NCBI RefSeq assembly: GCF_027887165.1
Contig: NC_077233.1
Coordinates: 227,378,872 to 227,442,871 of the forward strand
Direction: 5' to 3'
Length of the DNA: 64,000 nt
Origin: Monodelphis domestica
Taxonomy: Eukaryota; Chordata; Mammalia; Didelphimorphia; Didelphidae
The translations under genes were made by a program, and so were the position numbers. The notes beneath the pieces are model-generated. The model was given only the letters and a program-made list of their open reading frames with translations, was not told the DNA's origin and did no database searches. Shown here piece after piece: positions 56,825 to 64,000 of this stretch. Within the stretch, counting starts at the first letter, position 1. Every line of letters starts with the position of its first letter.

Positions 56825-58284
56825 GGGGGAAAGCGACCTCAGCAAGACAGTATACGATAAACCCAAAGATCCCAGCTTTTGGGACAAAAATCCACTATTC
56901 GATAAAAACTGCTGGGAAAATTGGAAGACAGTGTGGGAGAGACTAGGAATAGATCAACACCTCACACCCTACACCAAGATAAATTCAAAATGGGTGAGTG
57001 ACTTAAACATAAAGAAGGAAACCATAAGTAAATTGGGTAAACACAGAATAGTATACATGTCAGACCTTTGGGAGGGGAAAGGCTTTAAAACCAAGCAAGA
57101 TATAGAAAGAATCACAAAATGTAAAATAAATAATTTTGACTACATCAAACTAAAAAGCTTTTGTACAAACAAAACCAATATAACTAAAATCAGAAGGGAA
57201 ACAACAAATTGGGAAAAAATCTTCATAGAAACCTCTGACAAAGGTTTAATTACTCATATTTATAAAGAGCTAAATCAATTGTACACAAAATCAAGCCATT
57301 CTCCAATTGATAAATGGGCAAGGGAAATGGATAGGCAGTTCTCAGATAAAGAAATCAAAACTATTAACAAGCACATGAAGAAGTGTTCTACATCTCTTAT
57401 AATCAGAGAGATGCAAATCAAAACAACTCTGAGGTATCACCTCACACCTAGCAGATTGGCTAACATAACAGCAAAGGAAAGTAATGAATGCTGGAGGGGA
57501 TGTGGCAAAATAGGGACATTAATTCATTGCTGGTGGAGCTGTGAACTGATCCAACCATTCTGGAGGGCAATTTGGAACTATGCCCAAAGGGTGCTAAAAG
57601 AATATCTACCCTTTGACCCAGCCATAGCACTGCTGGGTCTGTACCCCAAAGAGATAATGGACACAAAGACTTGTACAAAAATATTCATAGCTGCGCTCTT
57701 TGTGGTGGCCCAAAACTGGAAAATGAGGGGATGCCCATCAATTGGGGAATGGCTGAACAAACTGTGGTATATGTTGGTGATGGAGTACTATTGTGCTAAA
57801 AGGAATAATAAAGTGGAGAAGTTCCATGGAGACTGGAACAACCTCCAGGAAGTGATGCAGAGCGAGAGGAGCAGAACCAGGAGAACATTGTACACAGAGA
57901 CAAACACACTGTGGTATCATCGAACGTAATGGACTTCTCCATTAGTGGCGGTGTAATGTCCCTGAACAACTTGCAGGGACCCAGGAGAAAAAAAACACCA
58001 TTCATAAGCAAAGGATAAACTATGGGAGTGGAAACACCGAGAAAAAGCAACTGCCTGAATACAGAGGTTGAGGGGACATGACAGAGGATAGACTCTAAAT
58101 GAACACTCTAATGCAAATACTATCAACAAAGCAATGGGTTCAAATCAAGAAAACATCTAATGCCCAGTGGACTTACGCGTCGGCTATGGGGGGTGGGGGG
58201 GGGGGGGGAAAAGAAAATGATCTATGTCTTTAACGAATAATGCTTGGAAATGACCAAATAAAATATATTTAAAAAAAAAAAGAA
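56825..58284 (+). mobile_element. Young 5'-truncated L1 LINE
   Basis: A 1.46-kb insertion flanked by 17-bp perfect target duplications (56808-56824 and 58285-58301). It consists of the ORF2 C-terminal third, still open, then a 3' UTR with a run of G interrupted by one T (58188-58208), AATAAA at 58257-58262 and an A tail. CpGs survive near its start and 3' UTR. Open frame, perfect duplications and CpGs all point to a recent insertion, the youngest L1 in the window. Confidence 0.95.
56826..57929 (+). CDS. L1 ORF2 C-terminal fragment (open, truncated)
   Basis: This frame encodes 367 residues of the L1 ORF2 protein, the endonuclease/reverse transcriptase that copies L1 RNA at a nicked target. 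Only the region C-terminal to the RT core is present; the endonuclease and the RT catalytic motifs are lost by 5' truncation. Visible are SFWDKNPLFDKNCWENWKT near the start, NFDYIKLKSFCTNKTNI, TSLIIREMQIKTTLRYHLTP, the cysteine motif CWRGCGKIGTLIHCWWSC (CX3CX7HX4C), [13 protein letters not shown], and ERSRTRRTLYTETNTLW near the stop at 57927. The frame also reads upstream into flanking DNA to an ATG at 56778, so about 16 residues of any translated product would be non-L1. It has no full-length enzyme and is not expected to be active. Confidence 0.9.
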   Translation, partial: GESDLSKTVYDKPKDPSFWDKNPLFDKNCWENWKTVWERLGIDQHLTPYTKINSKWVSDLNIKKETISKLGKHRIVYMSDLWEGKGFKTKQDIERITKCKINNFDYIKLKSFCTNKTNITKIRRETTNWEKIFIETSDKGLITHIYKELNQLYTKSSHSPIDKWAREMDRQFSDKEIKTINKHMKKCSTSLIIREMQIKTTLRYHLTPSRLANITAKESNECWRGCGKIGTLIHCWWSCELIQPFWRAIWNYAQRVLKEYLPFDPAIALLGLYPKEIMDTKTCTKIFIAALFVVAQNWKMRGCPSIGEWLNKLWYMLVMEYYCAKRNNKVEKFHGDWNNLQEVMQSERSRTRRTLYTETNTLWYHRT

Positions 58285-58309
58285 AAAGAAAATGCAGTGA
58301 CATTGTGAT

Positions 58310-58575
58310 AGGAAGTAGCTAGGTGACACTGTGCTTAGAGGCAGGAAGACTTACATTCAAATCCAGTCTCAGACACTTACTAGCTCTGTGAACCTGGGCA
58401 AGTCACTTAACATCTATCTATTCCTCTATTAACAATAAAGGAAATTCCATTTCCTCTACTGTAAAATAAGGATAATAGCACCTGTCTCATGAAGTTGTAG
58501 TGAGGATCAAATGAGATAATATGTGTAAAAAGTGCCTGGCACATAATAGATATTATATGAATGCTTTTCCCTACC
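58310..58575 (+). mobile_element. MIR/THER-type SINE
   Basis: 'aagtagctaggtgacactgt', 'ctcagacacttactagctct', 'gtaaaataaggataatagca', 'tgaggatcaaatgagataat'. An insertion-like stretch lies at about 58415-58455. Confidence 0.8.
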
Positions 58576-58919
58576 TTTTCTTCCTTCCCTGGGAATATAT
58601 AGCTGACTACCTATTAATTTTAAAAAGTGAATAATGAGTTCTTGATAGAATAGTGATGGGAATATCTACTATAATTACTTTTCACTAAAAACAACTGATT
58701 AATTATTGACTTAATAGTGATTTCATCCATTAAAAAGTGGAGGAAGCAAAAAGGGCAACTACAATTGGACACTTAATTCAAATGACTAAAAACTAATAAT
58801 GTACTAAAGGAGTAGATCAGAGAACTTTGGGGACCAAATTATCTTACGGTTTGGGATAATCGGACAATCAGAGTGAGGAAGAACCTATCTCAAAGAGTTC
58901 AGATAAAAAAGCAGGTCAA
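58576..58919. other. Unassigned sequence
   Basis: No recognised repeat or gene. Confidence 0.45.
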
Positions 58920-59055
58920 ATAATAGCTGACATCTGTATAGCTCCTTGGGCTTTGAGCACTTTGTAAATATGCTATCATTTAATCCTCACAATTACCCTG
59001 AGAGGTATCCTGGTTATTATAGTTCCCTTTTCACAAAGGTTAAATGACTTGAGGA

Positions 59056-59815
59056 GTGCATTCGATGTTCAAGGAGGACAAGTATGTCTGGTGTAAGGGT
59101 TTACCAAGCCCCTTCCAGGGATGCTCATCTCCCTTTGGTACTTGTCACCCAGTTCTCACCTGTGGCTTCAAGAAGCTGCAGCATGTGCAGTGACCAAATC
59201 CCAGAAAACCATCAAAGCAGATAGGCTAAAGCAGGTTAAGGACAACTGACAGGCTCAAACCTTTCATGAGTTAGCAGAATACCTGCTCCAAGCACATGAA
59301 AACTTCCCCCAATGGAATGGACAATTAATAATAATTTATTCCAATGGCCATGAAGGATGAGGAAACAGGTACCATAGAGCACTTAGAGATCGGTAAGGAT
59401 CAAAGATGCAAGATCATCAATTGCATCACAAATGCCAGTTGTCCTGACTTTGTCTTGCCATTGAATTTTTTTAAACCCTTACCTTCCATCTTGGAATCAA
59501 TACTGTGTATTGGTTCTAACACAGAAGAATGGTAAGGGCTAGACAATGGGGGTTATGTGACTTGCCCAGGGTCGCACAGCTAGGAAGTGTCTGGGGCTCT
59601 ATTTGAACCCGGGACTTCTCATCTCTAGGCCTGGCTCTCAATCTACTGAACCATCCACCTGCCCTCTTGCCACTGAATTTTGATGATTCTCAAAGAGAGA
59701 ATGAATCTGGCAACTTGGTGCAACTCTGCCTCACTTAAAGCTAATTCAATCACAAGTCAATAAATAACCCCATGATGTCACTAGTCCTCTTGAAAAATGA
59801 AGGATAAACAACAAA
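59056..59815. repeat. Unnamed marsupial repeat
   Basis: Its end 'gatgtcactagtcctcttga' then 'aaaatgaaggataaacaaca' is the inverse of the start of the block at 63597 ('ttgttgttcgccctttattt', 'caaagaggaccaatgacatc'). It lies within a MIR, and a SINE1 lies within it. No coding frame recognised. Confidence 0.6.
59470..59665 (-). mobile_element. SINE1-type SINE
   Basis: 'aaacccttaccttccatctt', 'ggcaatgggggttatg'-type middle segment, 'tctctaggcctggctctcaa', 'ccatccacctgccct'. 16-bp target duplications (59454-59469 and 59666-59681) differ at one base. Confidence 0.93.
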
Positions 59816-59982
59816 TGATCCAACCACAGCCACAAAACTGTTAAGTGCTAAAGGCAGGATTCAAAGGTGGATCACTTTTCATTTCAAGTCTAGTACTTTG
59901 AGCACTCTATCCCAACTTCAGATTTATAAGAGAATCAGTTCAATTGGAAGGGATACTTGTTAAAAATGAATATTCCAGGAAG

Positions 59983-60180
59983 CAGCTGGGTGGCTCAATG
60001 TATTGAGAGTCAGGCCTAGAGATGGGAGGTCCTGGGTTCAAATCTAGCCTCAGACACTTCCCAGCTGTGTGACCCCGGGCAAGTCACTTGACCCCCATTG
60101 CCTAGTCTTTACCACACTTCTGCCTTGGAATCAACACACGATATTGATTCTAAGATGGAAGGTAAGGGTTAAAAAAAATT
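59983..60180 (+). mobile_element. SINE1-type SINE, well preserved
   Basis: 'gaagcagctgggtggctcaa', 'ctgtgtgaccccgggcaagt', 'ttctgccttggaatcaacac', 'aagatggaaggtaagggtta'. Confidence 0.93.
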
Positions 60181-60589
60181 TTAATTCCAATGACACAATA
60201 CATATGCTTTATTTGGGGAAGGGGGGCATCCTAAAGAGATAGCTGTGAATGCACATGGAACCCATTAATCAGTTCAGATTTCAGTACACATGTATATATT
60301 TAAATGCATATTAATAACATAAATCAATAAGATAACATTAATATGTATTAAATTCACATATATTTAATTTGAACCAAGTGATGAGTTTATATATGTAGAT
60401 ATATATACAAGTAAAATATATAATCAAAGAACAGTTATTAAAAATGGTTACAAAGGAGTGATAGTCTTAACAAGCTGAAGCTATGATGAACACTGATGGT
60501 GACAAAAAGGACCTTTTTTTCATAGCTACGTAAGAAGGCAAAAGGAAGATCAAAGAAGATCTAAGATAACTGCCCGATGACATTTGTCA

Positions 60590-60612
60590 AGATGATGATG
60601 ATGATGATGATA
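60590..60612. repeat. (GAT)n microsatellite
   Basis: About seven GAT units. Confidence 0.9.
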
Positions 60613-60699
60613 TCAATAGATAATGAAAAAAGAAGATAAAACTATTCAACTTTTATTTGGCTTTTCTCTATCAAAAAGAATTGTCTTCAGATGGGAATA

Positions 60700-61190
60700 T
60701 GGAACAAAAAGTTTTAAGAAGAAATTAAAATTTGAGATGATTAGGATATATCACGGTTGTTGTCCTTAGTGAGTTCAAGTTACCAGACCTGGATAAATTA
60801 AGTCCTAGAACATGAAAAGTCTAATTAGTGAAGATTACTAGGCTACTGTCAGTGATGGCTAAAAAAAATTTTTAAGAGAAAGGGAGGCACTACTCTCTTG
60901 TGAAGATAGGCAAATCTCCCAATTTTCAAAAAATGGAAGAGGAAACATTCTGCAACCTTCTGGCCAGAGGACTTAATTTTGATTCCTGAAAAAATCCTAA
61001 AATATATTATACAAAAAAATGGCTTGTGAGAATTTAGAAAGGGAAATCAGCATGCTATCCTTAAGAACAAATTAGGCCAGACTATTCCCCCCCCCCTTTT
61101 TTTTTGTAATAAAATTACCAGGTGGCACATCAGGGTAATTCCACATATACAACATATCTCAAAAGTCTTAGTGTAGGTATAAGCCTTAAT
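60700..61190 (+). mobile_element. CR1/L3-type LINE fragment
   Basis: 'cccaattttcaaaaaatgga', 'ttttgattcctgaaaaaatc', 'ccttaagaacaaattaggcc', 'ataaaattaccaggtggcac', 'atcagggtaattccacatat' follow the CR1 RT order upstream of the part seen at 34 kb. A C8 and T9 run interrupts it near 61087-61104. Confidence 0.7.
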
Positions 61191-61597
61191 AACTTTAGTT
61201 GTATAAATTCTACAAGTTTATGATATTTCAAGAGGTTATGTATTTAAATTTTATGTTTCTTAATAAATTTCAACATAATTACCATCTTTTCCTATAGACT
61301 GCACCAGTCAGTTTTCAAACTTTGTAAACATTTCATTAGTTGCTCCAATGTAATTAAAAGGATTATATGTATAATCCTAATCTTAAAGTCACTGAAAAAA
61401 CAAGAATCTGATGAATATATCTGTACCAACAAGAAATAAACAGAATAGAACAATATATACATAAAGAAATGCAATAAAGAAATACTATGAGAATGCCAGT
61501 AAGTTGTACCAGACAAAGAAAGTAACTCTGCAAATGGAACCTCAGAGAAAAAAAAAATGGTTTGGAAACCAGAACAGGAAGAAAGTAGGCAGGCAGT
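61191..61597. other. Unassigned, AT-rich
   Basis: No recognised repeat or gene. Confidence 0.45.
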
Positions 61598-61873
61598 CAG
61601 GAAGGAAGGAAGGAAGGAAGGAAGGAAGGAAGGAAGGAAGGAAGGAAGGAAGGAAGGAAGAAAGGAAGGAAGGAAGGAAGGAAGGAAGGAAGGAAGAAGG
61701 AAGAAGGAAGAAAGGAATGAATGAACGAATAAACGAACAAACAAACGAACGAATGAACGAAGAAAGGAAGGAAGGAATGAAGGAACAAAGGAAGGAAGGA
61801 ATGAAGGAAGGAAGAAAGGGAGGGATGAAGGAAGGGAAGGAGGGAGGGAAGAGGGAGGGAGGGAGGGAGGAAG
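61598..61873. repeat. GGAA / GAAT / GGGA microsatellite
   Basis: About 90 bp of GGAA, then AAGGAAG, GAAC/GAAT variants, then GGAA and GGGA. The open frames on both strands are repeat translations. Confidence 0.97.
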
Positions 61874-61889
61874 AAAAAAATGGAATTGA

Positions 61890-63260
61890 AATAAAAGTGC
61901 TAGTAGAACGAATTGGAAAGATAAGAAATAGCTTGGGAGGGAAAAAGATACAAAACTTTACCCAAATAGCTGGCTCCCTGAAAATTAGAATGGAATAGCA
62001 GAACTCATTAACTCTAGGAAATAAGAAATATTACAAGATCAAAAGATCATTAAAATAGAAGAAAATATAGTTTCTATTATCAAAAACAACTTGCTGGAAA
62101 ACAGGGCTTCAAGGAGAGATCATTTGAGAATCATTATACTCCCTGAAAACTATGGCTAAACAAGCAATCTGGATACCATATTTCAAGAAATCATGAAACT
62201 TACCGAATACATTGAAATGAAAGGGAAGTGTGAAAATAGAAGGAAGCCAATGATTACCTCATGAAAGAAACCCCAAACTGGAGCTTTCTCTTCAAGAAAA
62301 AGAAACCCATCACAAACAGGTAGAAAGAATTTGAGTACCAAAAATATCACAGTCAGTATCAAATAAAATTATGCTGCAATTTCCACAGAAGAGAGAAAAT
62401 CTTATAATACAATATTCCAAAAGGCAAAATATGAAGATTTAAACTAACCCTGAAAAATTGAGTATAATCCTAAAAAGGAAAAAATTTGTCTTTGCTCAAA
62501 TAGAGAACTTTCAAGCATTCTTAATGGAAAAAAAACTAAAGGGAAATTTTAAAATACATTCAAAGGAGTTGAGTGTAGAATGACAAGTATTCTTTTAGAA
62601 TCACATTTCCTCAGGAATCACAGAGTTAAAAAATGTGCAAACAAAGGAACTAAGTATGATTTTTGTTATGAGGCAGTATGAGGTTTCTATTCTTAGAAGA
62701 AATGAAAGGGAGAGAGAAAGGAATATACTATGGAAGAAATATAGCAGCAGAAAAAATAATATTATTTAACATAATTGGGATATTAAAAAGCATATTAAAA
62801 ATGAAGGAAGGTGCAAAGAAGCACATTACCAATAAAGCCCAAAGGGAAGAAATACAGAAAAAATTATTTCACAAATAACTACAAGATATATAAAATATCA
62901 TAAAATCAACCTACCAAGACACGGACAAGAATTATATGAATACAACTATGAAGTACACTTTACAAAAGTAAAAATAAGACTTAAATATTTGGAGAAATAT
63001 CAATTGATCATGGTTGGGCCATGCTAGTGTAATAAAAAAGAAACTGTTATTTACATTAATTTTATTTTCAAAACTAGGGGGAAAATAATGCAATTTACAT
63101 AGAAGAACAAGAAGTGAAAAATCTCAAGGGGAATAATTTTTTTTTTTAAGTGGGAAGGGGACCTACTACTACCAGATCTCAAACTATAGAATAAAGCAGT
63201 AATCATCAATACTATCTGGTACTGCTTTAAAATAGAGAAATTGAACAATTGGTAGTAGTT
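61890..63260 (+). mobile_element. Old L1 LINE: ORF1 and ORF2 remnants
   Basis: 61960-62535 follows L1 ORF1: 'tggctccctgaaaattagaa', 'atttgagaatcattatactc', 'atttcaagaaatcatgaaac', 'aaattgagtataatcctaaa', 'gaactttcaagcattcttaa'. 62900-63260 follows an ORF2 internal segment: 'aagaattatatgaatacaac', 'atcatggttgggccatgcta', 'ggacctactactaccagatc', 'aaagcagtaatcatcaatac'. The ORF2 start and RT core are missing between them, and the 3' end is absent. Heavily mutated. Confidence 0.75.
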
Positions 63261-63596
63261 TGGGGGTATGGAGGTAGTTCTATTAATAGCAAAACTAGCT
63301 ATTTCATCTTCACAGACTCCCCTACCTTGCAGGGGGCAAAGTTACCTGTTCCAAATTGCTCCCTTCAGCTGTCTCTGGGAACACAATATTTCCTTAGTCA
63401 ATGCTTCAACTACACCCTTCAGTCAATAGTAGAGTCAGTAGAGAATAAAATGAGTTGAATTTTCCTGAAGTATCTGCCTCCTAAAGAATAATCTCATCTT
63501 CATTATTCATATAGCTTTCTTTTTACTACTTAAATTTTTTTGGTTACCTGTGACTCAGACTTTTGTGAAGGGGAATTCTCTTGACAATTCAACCAG
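63261..63596. other. Unassigned sequence
   Basis: No recognised repeat or gene. Confidence 0.45.
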
Positions 63597-63785
63597 AATT
63601 TTGTTGTTCGCCCTTTATTTTCAAAGAGGACCAATGACATCACAGAGTGATGCCTTGACTTGCAAGTGAATTGAATGTGAGCGAGGTGGAGTTGCAGGTC
63701 TTCCAGAGTCATCAAAGTCAATCAAGATAAAAGTCATGATGACTGGTGATGGTCTGGGATGTAATGACACGTTGGCATCTTCAAT
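63597..63785. repeat. Unnamed marsupial repeat, opposite orientation
   Basis: 'ttgttgttcgccctttattt', 'tcaaagaggaccaatgacat', 'tgccttgacttgcaagtgaa', 'tgatgactggtgatggtctg'. Its first block is the reverse complement of the end of 59056-59815. Confidence 0.65.
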
Positions 63786-64000
63786 AATTTAGAAAGCATT
63801 ATAATCCCTAAGATTCTCTCTCAGTTGTTTTAGGTACCCCCAACTGGTATAGAATGTTGGCAATTTAAATTGCATCTCTGTCTTTATTCTCTCTGTACTT
63901 CCCACCTCTTTCTTGAAACTTTCTTACAATTCACAGATAATAAAGTACTTAAACTAGAGCAATTAGGATAAATCACTTTATATAACTGGCAAATTAAAAA

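Larger units (their letters stand above)
58920..59930 (-). mobile_element. MIR SINE split by an unnamed repeat
   Basis: 58920-59055 ('tgagcactttgtaaatatgc', 'atttaatcctcacaattacc', 'ttcacaaaggttaaatgact') and 59830-59930 ('aaggcaggattcaaaggtgg', 'agtctagtactttgagcact') read as two halves of one reverse MIR. Confidence 0.65.

Noticed and set aside
57460-58129. Several minus-strand frames of 60-84 codons
   Set aside because: Antisense shadows of the open L1 ORF2 segment.
61292-61998. Open frames of 150-164 codons on both strands
   Set aside because: Most of the length is GGAA repeat translation; the ends show no protein similarity.

Overview
The window looks like noncoding nuclear DNA from a marsupial (metatherian). 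It is AT-rich and CpG-poor, and it is packed with repeats I recognise from marsupials. These are two abundant tRNA-headed SINEs (called here SINE1-type and MAR1-type, the latter with an RTE/BovB-like tail ending in a 'ggggtca...gag.cggacatgac' block), THER/MIR-type SINEs, long L2 3' ends, CR1/L3-type LINEs, an RTE tail and marsupial L1. An opossum-like genome is my best guess, but I cannot name the species. All repeat-family names come from memory of consensus sequences, not from a search.

I find no intact host protein gene, rRNA, tRNA or CRISPR array. The only recognisable host coding sequence is a processed pseudogene of GRPEL1 (mitochondrial GrpE co-chaperone) at 13531-14686. The longest meaningful open frame is the C-terminal third of L1 ORF2 in a young 5'-truncated L1 at 56825-58284. 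The other long open frames are translations of purine-rich microsatellites or antisense shadows of L1 and LTRs.

Layout. 1-3.5 kb: MAR1, THER/MIR and ancient repeat pieces, plus two perfect inverted duplications. 3.54-6.53 kb: one L2 split in turn by a hAT-like element, an L1, a solo LTR and a SINE. 6.8-13.2 kb: MAR1, L1, THER and SINE1 copies, and a pair of homologous unclassified units. 13.5-14.7 kb: GRPEL1 retrocopy. 15.2-17.6 kb: L2 with reverse-transcriptase remnant, a probable twin-primed L1, and a large GGAA microsatellite seeded at a SINE. 17.6-19.3 kb: repeat-poor block with a diverged internal duplication. 19.3-22.4 kb: MIR, an ancient repeat, and a LINE remnant of another clade. 23.0-27.7 kb: L2 and L1 copies nested with a solo LTR. 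28.9-29.5 kb: solo LTR with a 5-bp target duplication. 30-36 kb: mixed SINEs, L2 and a CR1. 36-41 kb: SINE1 copies, a hAT-like element, microsatellites, a solo LTR. 42.2-44.4 kb: L2 split by a solo LTR and an RTE. 45.9-49.8 kb: hAT-like element, SINEs, CR1 split by a solo LTR, L1 tail. 52.1-54.6 kb: the longest stretch without recognisable repeats. 56-58.6 kb: hAT-like element, young L1, SINE. 58.9-64 kb: MIR, an unnamed marsupial repeat, CR1, a GGAA microsatellite, and an old L1 with ORF1 and ORF2 remnants.

There is no gene network to describe. The content is a layered record of insertions whose order can be read from nesting and target-site duplications. I did not find a new biological system. 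The most interesting items are the two perfect inverted duplications in the first 1.2 kb, the deep L2 nests, the four solo LTRs of one family type lying in the same orientation with 4-bp target duplications, the diverged tandem at 18.5-19.3 kb, and the repeat-poor blocks, which could be regulatory.
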